From Virgisporangium ochraceum (GTDB lineage Bacteria; Actinomycetota; Actinomycetes; Mycobacteriales; Micromonosporaceae): DNA of 64,000 bases. The stretch's first letter is position 1, and each line of letters opens with the position of its first letter. The notes under the pieces were generated by a model that worked only from the letters and a program-made list of their open reading frames with translations, made no database searches and was not told the DNA's origin. Location: NCBI RefSeq assembly GCF_016863655.1, contig NZ_BOPH01000094.1:1-64000 (forward strand), read 5' to 3'. A program made the translations under genes and the position numbers. This document shows positions 8,580 to 17,052 of this stretch, piece by piece.

Positions 8580-8963
8580 ATGTCGATCACCGCCACCCCG
8601 GTGCCGGTCCGTTCCTGCTACCCGGTGCGCGTCGTCGGAGCGGTCTGCGCCGTGGGCGCGCTGGTCGCCTGGGCGTGGACGCTCACCGAGCTGACCCCGC
8701 ACATGCCGCGGATGCACGAGATCGCGCCGATGCCCGGTGGTGACGGCGAGCTGTTCCTCTGGGTGGCCGAGCTGCGGTGGGGCGCGATCCTGCTGGCGGC
8801 GCTCGGCCTGATGGCGGTCGCGATGCGGCCCGTGGCCGGGATCGCCGGTGCCGCGGCGCTGGTGGTCGCCGACGCCTTGGTCGAGCGCTCCGGGCCGGCC
8901 GGGAAGCTGGTACCGGGGTCTCCGTGCTGCCCAGCACGGTGGTCGCGGCGCTGGTCGGGCTGA
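8580..8963 (+). CDS. Small membrane protein, function unknown, possibly frameshifted
   Basis: A 127-residue protein with hydrophobic segments at about 17-34, 62-78 and 82-98. Between the first two lies a Met/His-rich stretch (TPHMPRMHEIAPMPGG) that could bind metal. It starts 9 bp after the ECF ATPase gene and converges on the CopC-CopD gene. The last 20 residues (GSPCCPARWSRRW) are not membrane-like, whereas another forward frame over the same bases (about 8925-8998) encodes VSVLPSTVVAALVGLRW, a plausible fourth membrane helix. This suggests a recent frameshift or a sequencing error. I do not recognise the family. Confidence 0.55.
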   Translation: MSITATPVPVRSCYPVRVVGAVCAVGALVAWAWTLTELTPHMPRMHEIAPMPGGDGELFLWVAELRWGAILLAALGLMAVAMRPVAGIAGAAALVVADALVERSGPAGKLVPGSPCCPARWSRRWSG

Positions 8964-8969
8964 GGTGGG

Positions 8970-10670
8970 TCAGTCGCCGATCCGCACCCGCTGGGTGACC
9001 GTGGCCTGGTCGATGTCCGACAGCCGTAGCGTGATCTTGATGTCCCAGTCGCCCGCCGTGGGGAACGTCGGTTCGGCGACCGCGTGGTCGGCGGTCACCG
9101 GGAGCAGCGGGATGTCGAGCGCGTCGATGCTGCCATCGGCGGGGGTGGCGGTGACGGTCCACTCGACCACGGTCTGCGGCTCGCCGTTCGGGTTGTACGC
9201 GTACAGGTGCATCGAGTTGCCGCCGGTCCGGGCCGGGTCGAGCTCCATCCGCACCCGGTAGAGGTCGGTGCTGAGCGTCACCGAGTAGGGCTCCGGCGGC
9301 GCGTCGGCCGCGCTGCGCGCCGGAGGCGTCTGCACCAGGGCCGCCGCGACCGCGAGCACCACGCCGGTGATCGCCAGCTCGGCGAGGATCGACCGGCGCA
9401 GGGGCTTCACCGGCGGCTCGTCGAGCTCCTCGTCGTCGTCGGCGGGCCCGCCGGCGCCGACCAGCGCCTTCCGCGCCGGCGCGAGCACCAGCCGCCGCGA
9501 GAAGTAGGCCACCACCAGCACCAGGGCCAGCAGCGCGACCTTCGCCAGCACCAGCCGGCCGTACCGGGTGTCGAACAGCGGCCCGAACGACGCCACCTCG
9601 ATGATCGCCTGCGCCACGCCGGTCAGCGAGAGCACGATCACCGACATCATCGCCCAGTTCGACCACACCGGCAGGATCGCGCCCAGCTCGCGGGCGTTCG
9701 CCTTCGGCAGCAGCACCGCGACCAGGACGACCAGCCCGCCCAGCCACACGCCCATCGACGCCAGGTGCGCCGCGTCGGCCACCAGCGACACCGCCGGCGC
9801 CGGCGACACGCCCGCGTGTCCGGACAGCGGCCACGTGCCCAGCCCCACCACCGCGAAGAACGACACCACGGCGAGGTCGATCGTCGACGGTCCCTGTGGC
9901 CGGACGAACGGGCGCAGCAGCACCGCGATCGCGGCCAGGACGCCGAGGCGCACCGTGTGGGTGGTGCCGTACGACCCGCCCAGCGCGTTCATGATCGCGT
10001 CGGCGTCGGCGCCGAACAGGCCGGTGCCGGCCGTGTAGGGGCCCTGGAGGTACATCTCGGCGACCGTGCTGAACGCGAGCAGGCCGAGCCCGGTCGCCAC
10101 CAGCTTGGCCGGCACCCGGCGCGAGAGCCGGGCGGGCCAGAGCCGGGCCAGGAACAGCATCGGACCGATCAGCAGCACCAGGCCGACGTAGCCCAGGTAG
10201 CGGACGGCGCCGAGCGCCCAGACCACGGCCGGGTCGGCCTTCGTGACCGCGGCCTCGCCCTCCTGCGGCGGGTCGATCGACGGCGCGCCGACGTGGAAGA
10301 CGAAGCTGCCCCCGATCGGGTGGCTGTCGGCCGAGATCACCCGGAAGGTGACGAGGTAGGTGCCCTTGCCGGCGTCCCGGCCGAGCGGGATCACCAGCTT
10401 CGTGCCGTTCGAGGTGGGCGACCCGCCGTTCACCACCGACCGGTCCGGCCCGATCACCTTGATCCGCGCCGGGACCGGCCGGACGGCCTCGGTGAACGTG
10501 AGCGTGATCTGGTCGGGTGCGCTGGCGAGCACCTGGTTCTGGGGCGGGTCGGTACTGGCCAGGGTCGCGTGCGCCGCCGCCGGCGACGCGCCCACCAGGG
10601 CGAACGCGAAACCGAGGAGCACTCCGACGAGTACACCCAGGCCGAACCTGCGCGAGCCGCGCCCGATCAC
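8970..10670 (-). CDS. Copper resistance protein, CopC-CopD fusion
   Basis: A 566-residue protein. A signal peptide ends near residue 33 (ASPAAA), leaving a mature N-terminus HATLASTDP whose first His is the classic CopC copper ligand. Residues 34-130 are the periplasmic CopC domain, about 140-420 the multi-spanning CopD domain, and the C-terminal 110 residues a further extracytoplasmic beta-rich domain ending VTQRVRIGD. It handles copper at the cell surface (import or tolerance). GTG 10670 overlaps the anti-sigma factor stop by 4 bp (GTGA), so the two are coupled. The longer upstream open frame was rejected. Confidence 0.88.
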   Translation of the reverse strand: MIGRGSRRFGLGVLVGVLLGFAFALVGASPAAAHATLASTDPPQNQVLASAPDQITLTFTEAVRPVPARIKVIGPDRSVVNGGSPTSNGTKLVIPLGRDAGKGTYLVTFRVISADSHPIGGSFVFHVGAPSIDPPQEGEAAVTKADPAVVWALGAVRYLGYVGLVLLIGPMLFLARLWPARLSRRVPAKLVATGLGLLAFSTVAEMYLQGPYTAGTGLFGADADAIMNALGGSYGTTHTVRLGVLAAIAVLLRPFVRPQGPSTIDLAVVSFFAVVGLGTWPLSGHAGVSPAPAVSLVADAAHLASMGVWLGGLVVLVAVLLPKANARELGAILPVWSNWAMMSVIVLSLTGVAQAIIEVASFGPLFDTRYGRLVLAKVALLALVLVVAYFSRRLVLAPARKALVGAGGPADDDEELDEPPVKPLRRSILAELAITGVVLAVAAALVQTPPARSAADAPPEPYSVTLSTDLYRVRMELDPARTGGNSMHLYAYNPNGEPQTVVEWTVTATPADGSIDALDIPLLPVTADHAVAEPTFPTAGDWDIKITLRLSDIDQATVTQRVRIGD

Positions 10671-11284
10671 CGCACCGCCACTTCCTCCCGCCGGCCGTGG
10701 CCCGGCTGGTTGGGGGTGGGGTTGCCGGGCCGGTACGCCAGCGCCACGAGCATAGCGGCCGGGACGATCGTCATCAGATGGCCCGCCTGATGGGCGAGCG
10801 TCGACTCGCCGCGCGACAGGTCCAGCACGGCCGAGAGCACCAGGCAGCCGGCCAGCACGACCGCCACCGGCGCGTACGGCCGCGCCAGCGCCGGCTTGAA
10901 CGCGGCCAGCAGGAACGCGACGGCCACCGCGGCCACCTCGTGGTGCGCGTGGGTGCCCTCGAGCCCCAGGACCCCCGGCAGCGCCAGCAGCAGCTGCACC
11001 GCGGCGAGGCCGCCGAGCACGAGCCGCAACGCGTCGGTCCACCACACCCGCCTCGCGACCGTCGCGGCGGCGGATGCGGCCCGGTCGGCCGCGACCCGCG
11101 CGAGCACCAGCTCGGTGAGGTCGGGCGTCGGCGTCGGCACCCTCGTCATGGCGGCCAGTGCCGACGCCCGCTCGAACCACTCCCGGCAGCCGGCGCACCT
11201 GCGGAGGTGGTCGTCGGGGTCGAACCCCGGGTCCTCGCCGTCGAGCCGGGCGGACAGAGCGATGCGCACCTGCGAGCACGTCAT
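10667..11284 (-). CDS. Zinc-finger anti-sigma factor (membrane)
   Basis: A 205-residue protein starting MTCSQVRIALSARLDGE and carrying the HxxxCxxC motif (DDHLRRCAGCREW) of ZAS anti-sigma domains, followed by about four hydrophobic segments. It should bind and hold the ECF sigma factor encoded divergently 53 bp away, releasing it on a redox or metal signal at the membrane. A His-rich loop (GTHAHHE) between membrane segments could sense metal; this is inference. The ATG at 11284 is preferred over the TTG nine bases upstream. Confidence 0.8.
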   Translation of the reverse strand: MTCSQVRIALSARLDGEDPGFDPDDHLRRCAGCREWFERASALAAMTRVPTPTPDLTELVLARVAADRAASAAATVARRVWWTDALRLVLGGLAAVQLLLALPGVLGLEGTHAHHEVAAVAVAFLLAAFKPALARPYAPVAVVLAGCLVLSAVLDLSRGESTLAHQAGHLMTIVPAAMLVALAYRPGNPTPNQPGHGRREEVAVR

Positions 11285-11337
11285 GGGATGCAAGTCGACC
11301 GGACCGGGCCGAAAGTTCCCACCTGTAGGCTCACGAC

Positions 11338-11958
11338 GTGATCCCGGCCCAGCGTGACGACCTGGAGGCCGTCGCGGCCGCCGCCGCCACGGGCGACCCG
11401 ATCGCGCAGGGCGCGTTCGTGCGGGCGACGCAGGCGGAGGTGTGGCGGCTGGCCGCCGCGCTCGTCGACCGCGACACCGCCGACGACCTGACCCAGGAGA
11501 CGTTCCTGCGGGCGCTGAAAGCGCTGCCGTCCTTCGAGGGCCGCGCCGGCGTACGCACCTGGCTGCTGTCGATCGCGCGCCGCACCTGCGCCGACCACCT
11601 GCGCGCCACCGTGCGCCGGCGCCGCCTCGGCGACCGCCTGCTCTCCGCCCCGGCCGACCCGGGCCCCGACGACACCGGCCTGGTCGACGCGCTCGACCTG
11701 CTGCACCGCCTCGATCCGCCTCGCCGGGCCGCGTTCGTGCTCACGCAGGTCACCGGCCTCTCGTACGCCGAGGCGGCCGCCGTCGAGGGCGTTCCGGTCG
11801 GCACGATCCGGTCGCGCGTCGCCAGGGCAAGGGCAGAGCTTGTGGACGCGCTGGGGACATCGCCGCTCGAACCAGCTTCGCGGGGAACCGTGCGGCAACC
11901 CTGTGAGAACACACAGGCTGGAACCGATCACGAACCCGCTGCGACCAAGTTGTCGTGA
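11338..11958 (+). CDS. ECF-family RNA polymerase sigma factor
   Basis: A 206-residue group IV sigma factor. Region 2 lies at about 28-90 (DDLTQETFLRALKALPSFEGRAG, TWLLSIARR). Region 4 lies at about 120-170, with the HTH GLSYAEAAAVEGVPVGTIRSRV. The anti-sigma gene lies divergently next to it. TAGGCT ends about 6 bp before the GTG start, so the mRNA may be leaderless. The neighbouring CopC-CopD, MauE-like and DsbA-like genes suggest a copper- or envelope-redox regulon. A SigC-like identity is possible but not proven. Confidence 0.85.
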   Translation: MIPAQRDDLEAVAAAAATGDPIAQGAFVRATQAEVWRLAAALVDRDTADDLTQETFLRALKALPSFEGRAGVRTWLLSIARRTCADHLRATVRRRRLGDRLLSAPADPGPDDTGLVDALDLLHRLDPPRRAAFVLTQVTGLSYAEAAAVEGVPVGTIRSRVARARAELVDALGTSPLEPASRGTVRQPCENTQAGTDHEPAATKLS

Positions 11959-12560
11959 GCGGTTGGGTTCGGCTGGCGGCGCGGTTGCTGCTGGCCGGGG
12001 TGTGGCTGGTCGCCGGTGGCACCAAGGTGGGCGACCTGCAGGGGTCGGTCCGCGCGGTGCACGCGTACGACCTGCTGCCCTACGAGCTGTCCAAGGTGGT
12101 CGGCGCGGCGCTGCCGTTCGTCGAGATCGCGGTCGGGGTTCTCCTGGTGGCCGGGTTCGCCACGCGGGTCGCGGCGACCGCCAGCGCGGCGCTGCTGGTG
12201 GTGTTCATCGGCGGCATCTCGGCGGCCTGGGCGCGGGGGCTGAACATCGACTGCGGGTGCTTCGGCGGCGGCGGCCAGCTCGCCGCGGGTGAGTCACCCT
12301 CCTACTTCTGGGAGATCGCGCGCGACGTGGCCCTGCTCGCCGTCGCGGTGCACCTGGTGTGGCGCCCGGTCAGCCGGCTCGCGGTCGACAACCTTTTCGG
12401 GACGGAAGAAGACGACGATGGCGAAGACGACCCCTGGGAAGAAGACAGCTCCGACGGTGAGCATGAAGAAGCCCGCCCGGCCGGCGACGGGGGCTGGCAC
12501 TCCGACGCGGCCGGCCAGGGCCGCGGCGCGGCCGGCCAGGGCGGCGGCCCGGGCAGGTAA
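11955..12560 (+). CDS. MauE/DoxX-like membrane protein
   Basis: A 201-residue protein with four membrane segments in residues 5-150 and a conserved DCGCFGGG motif (Cys-Gly-Cys), as in MauE-type proteins linked to disulfide formation. GTG 11955 overlaps the sigma-factor stop (GTGA), so the two are co-translated. From about residue 155 onward the protein turns into an acidic, low-complexity tail (EEDDDGEDDPWEEDSSDGE). This tail is encoded by the 143 bp that also encode the start of the next gene in another frame. Confidence 0.82.
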   Translation: MSGWVRLAARLLLAGVWLVAGGTKVGDLQGSVRAVHAYDLLPYELSKVVGAALPFVEIAVGVLLVAGFATRVAATASAALLVVFIGGISAAWARGLNIDCGCFGGGGQLAAGESPSYFWEIARDVALLAVAVHLVWRPVSRLAVDNLFGTEEDDDGEDDPWEEDSSDGEHEEARPAGDGGWHSDAAGQGRGAAGQGGGPGR

Positions 12561-13245
12561 GCGGCCGCGGTCGGTCGTCGCGCGCCAGCGCCAGCGGGAG
12601 CGGCTGCGGCAGCGGGCGTTCGTGGTCGGTGCGGTCGCGCTGGCCCTGCTGCTCGTGGCCGGGGTCGGCGGCTGGTACGCCTACCAGCAGCAGCGCCCCG
12701 AGCCGTCGGCCGCGGCACCGCCCGCCGGCGCCGACGCGGGTGGCGTGAAGGTGGGCACCGGCCCGGTCACCGTCGATGTGTACCTCGACTTCATGTGCCC
12801 GCACTGCAAGGACTTCGAAGACGACGCCGCCGCGACGCTCGACACGCTGGTGAACTCGAACTCGGCCACCGTGGTCTACCACCCGCTGGCCTTCCTCGAC
12901 CGGTACTCCACCACGAAGTACTCCACCCGGTCGGCCGCGGCGGCGGGCTGCGCCGCCGACGCCGGCAGGTTCGTCGAGTACGCCAAGGTGCTGTACGCCA
13001 ACCAGCCGCCGGAGAACTCCGCCGGCCTCGACGACGCCAAGCTGATCGAGCTGGCCGGCACCGCCGGCATCGACACGGGCACGTTCGGCCGGTGCGTCCG
13101 CGACGGCACGCACACCTCCTGGGTCGACGGGGTCACCGAGGCCGCCACCAAGCGCGGCGTCACCGGCACACCGACGGTTCTGGTCAACGGCAAGGACGTC
13201 GACCCGACGCCCGACGCGATCGACGCTGCCGTCCAGGCGGCCTGA
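12418..13245 (+). CDS. DsbA-like thioredoxin domain protein, membrane anchored
   Basis: A 275-residue protein: a basic cytoplasmic N-terminus rich in Lys, Arg, Ala and Pro (1-60), one membrane anchor (about 69-86, FVVGAVALALLLVAGVGGW) and an extracytoplasmic thioredoxin-fold domain. Its active site is CPHC (DFMCPHCKDFE) and the cis-Pro region is TGTPTVLVNG. It likely oxidises or isomerises disulfides outside the cell, with the MauE-like protein as membrane partner. ATG 12418 is chosen; GTG 12457 or ATG 12463 are alternatives that would shorten the 143-bp overlap with the MauE gene. Confidence 0.85.
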   Translation: MAKTTPGKKTAPTVSMKKPARPATGAGTPTRPARAAARPARAAARAGKRPRSVVARQRQRERLRQRAFVVGAVALALLLVAGVGGWYAYQQQRPEPSAAAPPAGADAGGVKVGTGPVTVDVYLDFMCPHCKDFEDDAAATLDTLVNSNSATVVYHPLAFLDRYSTTKYSTRSAAAAGCAADAGRFVEYAKVLYANQPPENSAGLDDAKLIELAGTAGIDTGTFGRCVRDGTHTSWVDGVTEAATKRGVTGTPTVLVNGKDVDPTPDAIDAAVQAA

Positions 13246-13280
13246 GCCGGCGGCGGAAACGACCCGGCGGCGGAAACGAC

Positions 13281-13315
13281 CCGGCGGCCTCGCACGGGGG
13301 GAGCGAGGCCGCCGG
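13281..13315. terminator. Strong hairpin, likely terminator after the DsbA-like gene
   Basis: Perfect 13-bp arms (13281-13293 and 13303-13315, left arm CCGGCGGCCTCGC) with a 9-nt G-rich loop. It lies 36 bp after the stop, between convergent genes; there is no T-run. A direct repeat of CCGGCGGCGGAAACGACC precedes it. Confidence 0.7.
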
Positions 13316-13442
13316 ATCACCGGGGGGTACCACGCCACGGGGGAGGTGGCGGCGGGCCGACCGTGACCGGGGGGTCAGCGGCAACCCGACGTTCCGACTG
13401 TAGGACTGTCCCGTGGTGGGTGGTAAGCGCCCGATCGGGCGA

Positions 13443-14720
13443 TCACCCAGGGTGGGGTGACGTTCCGACCATCACGGGCAGCCGCGGCGTAACCGGACGT
13501 TCCGGCTCGGCCGGCACCGCCACGGGCCGGGCCCGCACGGGCAGCGCGACGATGAGCACGGCCGTCAGCAGCACGTACCAGTTGACGATGAGGAACCCGG
13601 GCACGCCGTCGGCGAAGAGGCGCTTGCTGAGCCCGAGCTCGAACAGCGAGATCACGCTCACGGTGACGCTGGCCCAGCACAGGCCGGCCAGCACGAACAG
13701 TCCCGGACGCCGGTGGCTGCCGCCCTGCCCGGCGGCGACGTCGACCAGCACCAGCAGCGCCGGCACGAACCAGAACAGGTGGTGCGGCCACGTGATCGGG
13801 CTGACCAGCCCGCCGACGAACCCGGTGAGGGTCAGGCCGACCACCTCGTCGCCGGCCAGGGCCGCCTTCCGGGCCCGCCACAGGCCGTATCCGGTCACGA
13901 CGGCCACCAGGGCCAGCCAGACCAGCCGGTTGGGGTCGGCGGGGTCGCTCAGGCGCGCCAGCACCCCCAGGATCGACTGGTTCGCGATCCGGTCGGTGTG
14001 GCCGACGCGGCCGGTCTCCCAGAGCGCGGCCGTCCAGAAGTGCCAGGAGTCGTTCCAGGCGACGGCGGCGGCCAGGAGCGTGGCGCCGGCGGCGGTGGCC
14101 GTGGCGGTGAGCGCCGCCCGCCACCTCCGGGTGATGAGCAGGTACACGATGAAGATCGCGGGCGTCAGCTTGATCGCGGCCGCGACGCCGATGCCGATGC
14201 CGGCGAGCTTCGGCCACCGCGGCGCGATGATCAGCAGGTCGGTGAGCACGAGCAGCACGAGCAGCATGTTGATCTGCCCGAAGTTCACCGTCTCGCGGAT
14301 CGGCTCAAGCGTGCTCACCAGCGGCAGCGCCAGCAGCAACGCGAACCACAGCGGCGTGCCGTGCTTCTTCGCGATCGGCTTCACCAGCCAGAACGTCGTG
14401 ACGATCACCGCCGCCGCCGAGCCGGCCCAGAACAGGAACACGCTCGCCCGGAAGCCGATCACCCCGAGGGGTGCCAGCACGAGTGCCGCGAACGGGGGAT
14501 AGGTGAAGCCGAGCCGTCCCTGGATCGGGTCGTCGTGGGCGAACTCGTACAGCGGATGGCCGTCGTGCCACCACCGCATCGCGTTGACGTAGATGCGCAG
14601 GTCGAGGAAGTGGTGCCGGTTGCCGTACCAGACCTGGGCGGCCACCACCGCGGCCGTGACCACGAGCAGCAGCAGCAGCCTGCGCAGCAGGGCCCGGCGC
14701 GGGCTGGTGGTGGGCGACAT
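13443..14720 (-). CDS. GT87-family polyprenol-phosphate mannosyltransferase (DUF2029)
   Basis: A 425-residue protein with about ten membrane segments. A conserved first loop contains DLRIYVNAMRWWHDGHPLYEF, the position of the catalytic Asp in GT-C glycosyltransferases, followed by FTYPPFAALVLAPL. GT87 enzymes such as PimE use polyprenyl-phospho-mannose to add alpha-1,2-mannose to lipids on the outer face of the membrane. The exact acceptor cannot be deduced. It is transcribed alone, convergent with the DsbA-like gene. Confidence 0.87.
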   Translation of the reverse strand: MSPTTSPRRALLRRLLLLLVVTAAVVAAQVWYGNRHHFLDLRIYVNAMRWWHDGHPLYEFAHDDPIQGRLGFTYPPFAALVLAPLGVIGFRASVFLFWAGSAAAVIVTTFWLVKPIAKKHGTPLWFALLLALPLVSTLEPIRETVNFGQINMLLVLLVLTDLLIIAPRWPKLAGIGIGVAAAIKLTPAIFIVYLLITRRWRAALTATATAAGATLLAAAVAWNDSWHFWTAALWETGRVGHTDRIANQSILGVLARLSDPADPNRLVWLALVAVVTGYGLWRARKAALAGDEVVGLTLTGFVGGLVSPITWPHHLFWFVPALLVLVDVAAGQGGSHRRPGLFVLAGLCWASVTVSVISLFELGLSKRLFADGVPGFLIVNWYVLLTAVLIVALPVRARPVAVPAEPERPVTPRLPVMVGTSPHPG

Positions 14721-14886
14721 GCGGCGCGGTTCCTGTTCCCTGGTTGAGCTGACGCCTGTGTCAGGACGCGGCGAGCGTCAACTGCACGACGGGTCGCGGC
14801 AACCTTAACCAACCCTTGCCCGTTGTGTGGGCGAGGTATGCGGTACGCGTCGCACGCGATGCGTTCGTCACACTAGGCTGATCGGC

Positions 14887-15498
14887 GTGAGTGATCTTCT
14901 GGTCTGGATCGACTGCGAGATGACCGGTCTCGATCTGAAGCGCGACGCGCTGATCGAGGTGGCGGTGGTGGTCACCGGCGCTGACCTGGTGCCGCTCGAC
15001 GCTGGGCTCGACGTGGTCATCAAGGTGCCCGACCAGGCGCTCGACGGCATGGTCGACGTCGTGCGCGACATGCACGACAAGTCCGGCCTGACGGCGGCCG
15101 TGCGGGTCGCCACCACCACGCTCGAGCAGGCCGAGAACCAGGTGCTCGAATATGTGCAGAAGCACATTCCCGAGCCGCGCACGGCGCCGCTGTGCGGCAA
15201 CTCCATCGCCACCGACCGCGGTTTCATCTCCCGCGACATGCCCCGCCTCGACGCGCACCTCCACTATCGGATGATCGACGTTTCCTCCGTGAAGGAGCTG
15301 TGCCGCCGCTGGTACCCGCGGGCCTACTTCGGCCAGCCGGCCAAGGGCCTGGAGCACCGGGCGCTGGTCGACATCCTGGAGAGCATCCGCGAGCTGGAGT
15401 ACTACCGGCGCGCGATCTTCGTGCCGTTCCCCGGTCCCGACGTCGAGACCGGCAAGTCGATCGCCGCGGCCCTGGTGGCGGAACAACGCCAGCAGTAA
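14887..15498 (+). CDS. orn: Oligoribonuclease
   Basis: A 203-residue DEDDh 3'-5' exoribonuclease that degrades 2-5 nt RNAs and pGpG to mononucleotides. The family signature WIDCEMTGLD at 7-16 contains the first metal ligands (Asp9, Glu11); CGNSIATDRGFISRDMP and LEHRALVDI carry the remaining ones. GTG 14887 gives the usual short N-terminus (MSDLLVWIDC). It is followed by tRNA-His, an arrangement common in actinobacteria. Confidence 0.96.
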   Translation: MSDLLVWIDCEMTGLDLKRDALIEVAVVVTGADLVPLDAGLDVVIKVPDQALDGMVDVVRDMHDKSGLTAAVRVATTTLEQAENQVLEYVQKHIPEPRTAPLCGNSIATDRGFISRDMPRLDAHLHYRMIDVSSVKELCRRWYPRAYFGQPAKGLEHRALVDILESIRELEYYRRAIFVPFPGPDVETGKSIAAALVAEQRQQ

Positions 15499-15529
15499 TC
15501 CCACTCGACGGCGGGCCGTGCCATGCCGC

Positions 15530-15535
15530 TATCAT
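15530..15535 (+). promoter_or_regulatory. Possible -10 box for tRNA-His
   Basis: TATCAT lies 31 bp before the mature tRNA end, with a weak TCGACG at 15505-15510 upstream (19-bp spacer). Read from sequence only. Confidence 0.35.
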
Positions 15536-15566
15536 TGGTCGTCGCCCACCGCATGGTGCGCGCATG

Positions 15567-15642
15567 GTGGCTGTAGCTCAGTTGGCAGAGCACCGGGTTG
15601 TGGTCCCGGGTGTCGGGGGTTCAAATCCCCTCAGTCACCCCA
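15567..15642 (+). tRNA. tRNA-His (anticodon GTG)
   Basis: The acceptor stem GTGGCTG (15567-15573) pairs with CAGTCAC (15632-15638). The anticodon loop is TTGTGGT with anticodon GTG, and the T-arm is GGGGGTTCAAATCCCC. The discriminator is C73 and CCA is encoded (15640-15642). The base before the acceptor, G at 15566, fits the extra G-1 that pairs with C73 and is unique to tRNA-His. Confidence 0.97.
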
Positions 15643-15648
15643 CCGACG

Positions 15649-15683
15649 AAGAAGGCCCCCTCCGAGCCGGAGGGGGCCTTCTT
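15649..15683 (+). terminator. Terminator after tRNA-His
   Basis: Perfect 16-bp arms (15649-15664, 15668-15683) with loop AGC and ends AAGAAGG/CCTTCTT; a classic intrinsic terminator. Being symmetrical in position, it also serves the convergent secreted-propeller gene ending at 15694. Confidence 0.92.
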
Positions 15684-15693
15684 CGTGTGCTCG

Positions 15694-16959
15694 CTACAGC
15701 GGGAACATCCCGAGGCGGCCGTGGTACTCGCGGCCGAGCTGCTCGGTGTCGGAGCCGACGATCAGGCCGGCCGGGGTGGCCAGCATCGCCCGCACCCCCA
15801 CGCCGCGCAGCCGGGTCGGGTCCCAGGGGGTGGCGAGGCCGGTCACCGGGTCCACCGCGGCGATGCCCTTGCGCGACACGGCGCCCTTGCCGGCGTTCTC
15901 CCTGCCGTACGGGTTGTTCATCCAGCGCTGGTGGCCGCCGACGTACACCGAAGCCCCGGTCACCGAGACGGTGTACAGCGAGTCGCCACCGGTGTGGTTC
16001 ACCCAGACGGGCGACTGGGCACCGGTCCCGGCGGTGTTGAACCGGGCGACGGTGTCGCACATGCGCTTCGGGCCGGAGGCCCGGCCGGTGGTCACCACGG
16101 CGAAGTAGGAGCCGTCGGGCGCGAAGTCGACGCCGCGCAGGTAGGTCTCGAAGCCGGCCCGGCACGGGCCGGTGTAGGCGTCGGTGTACCAGGGCGAGAG
16201 CGTGTTCGCGGCGAGGTCGAGCATGGCGAGCTGGGTGCGGCGCTGCCCACCGGCCTGCTGGATGGCGCCGACCGCGACGAGCCGCGTCCCGTTGGGGCTG
16301 ATCGCGAAGTCCTCGACGCGGGCGCGGGTGAGGCCGGGTGCGGCGATCCGTGCGTCGAATGCCGGGTCGGCCGCGCCGGTCGCGAGGTTCACCCGACCGA
16401 GTGCCGACCGGGCCAGCCCGCCGATCGCGCTGAACGAGCCACCCGCGTACAGCCAGCCGCCGGAGATCTTCAGCTCCCGGATGTCACCCCAGTTGATCTG
16501 ACCGGTGAACGCGGCGTCGCGCACGCCGGTGCCGATCGCGATGCGCGCCAGTCCACGCTGCGGGGTGCCGTTGACCTTCTTGAACGCGCCACCGGCGTAG
16601 ACGGCGGAGCCGTCGGGGCTGCCCGCCACCGCGTAGACCGCGCTGTCCATCGCCGGGGCGAACGGCAGCACCGCGCCGGTGAAGAGGTCGTAGGCGAAGA
16701 TGTTCTTCCGGTCGAAGAAGGTCTTGCCGGCGGCGTCGCTGACCTCGGAGAAGTCGCCACCGACCACGACGGTCCGCGGTCCGACCAGGGCGACGTCCCA
16801 CACCGTGCCGTCGAGCACGTGGGGAGTGAAGTCCACCGGGTCGGCGGACACCGGCCGTGGGTGGGCGAGGTCCGCGGCCGCCGGCGCGGCCGCTGCCACG
16901 TTCATCGCGAGAGCGGCCATCAGACCGGCGGCGGCAGCGGCTATGGGACGACGACGCAT
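15694..16959 (-). CDS. Secreted delta-60-repeat / beta-propeller protein
   Basis: A 421-residue exported protein. The signal peptide MRRRPIAAAAAGLMAALAM is cleaved near AAAAPAAA. It then has repeated units of the type VYAGGAFKKVNGTPQRGLARI, LYAGGSFSAIGGLARSALGRV and LVAVGAIQQAGGQRR, which match the delta-60 (DUF5122) repeat seen in propeller-like extracellular proteins. No catalytic motif was found. The ATG at 16959 is chosen because it starts a proper signal peptide; the frame is open 17 codons further upstream. It is preceded by an inverted repeat (16970-17014). Confidence 0.75.
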   Translation of the reverse strand: MRRRPIAAAAAGLMAALAMNVAAAAPAAADLAHPRPVSADPVDFTPHVLDGTVWDVALVGPRTVVVGGDFSEVSDAAGKTFFDRKNIFAYDLFTGAVLPFAPAMDSAVYAVAGSPDGSAVYAGGAFKKVNGTPQRGLARIAIGTGVRDAAFTGQINWGDIRELKISGGWLYAGGSFSAIGGLARSALGRVNLATGAADPAFDARIAAPGLTRARVEDFAISPNGTRLVAVGAIQQAGGQRRTQLAMLDLAANTLSPWYTDAYTGPCRAGFETYLRGVDFAPDGSYFAVVTTGRASGPKRMCDTVARFNTAGTGAQSPVWVNHTGGDSLYTVSVTGASVYVGGHQRWMNNPYGRENAGKGAVSRKGIAAVDPVTGLATPWDPTRLRGVGVRAMLATPAGLIVGSDTEQLGREYHGRLGMFPL

Positions 16960-16969
16960 GCGGTAACCC

Positions 16970-17014
16970 CTCGTTGGTACGAATATCCCTTTTCGGTACG
17001 TTCGCACCAACGAG
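16970..17014. promoter_or_regulatory. Inverted repeat upstream of the propeller gene
   Basis: The arms CTCGTTGGTACGAA (16970-16983) and TTCGCACCAACGAG (17001-17014) match at 13 of 14 positions around an AT-rich 17-nt centre. It lies 11 bp before the start codon, so it could be an operator or a 5'-UTR hairpin. Confidence 0.5.
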
Positions 17015-17052
17015 CGGCATTCAGGCCTGGACGCGCCGCTGTGACCAGTTAA

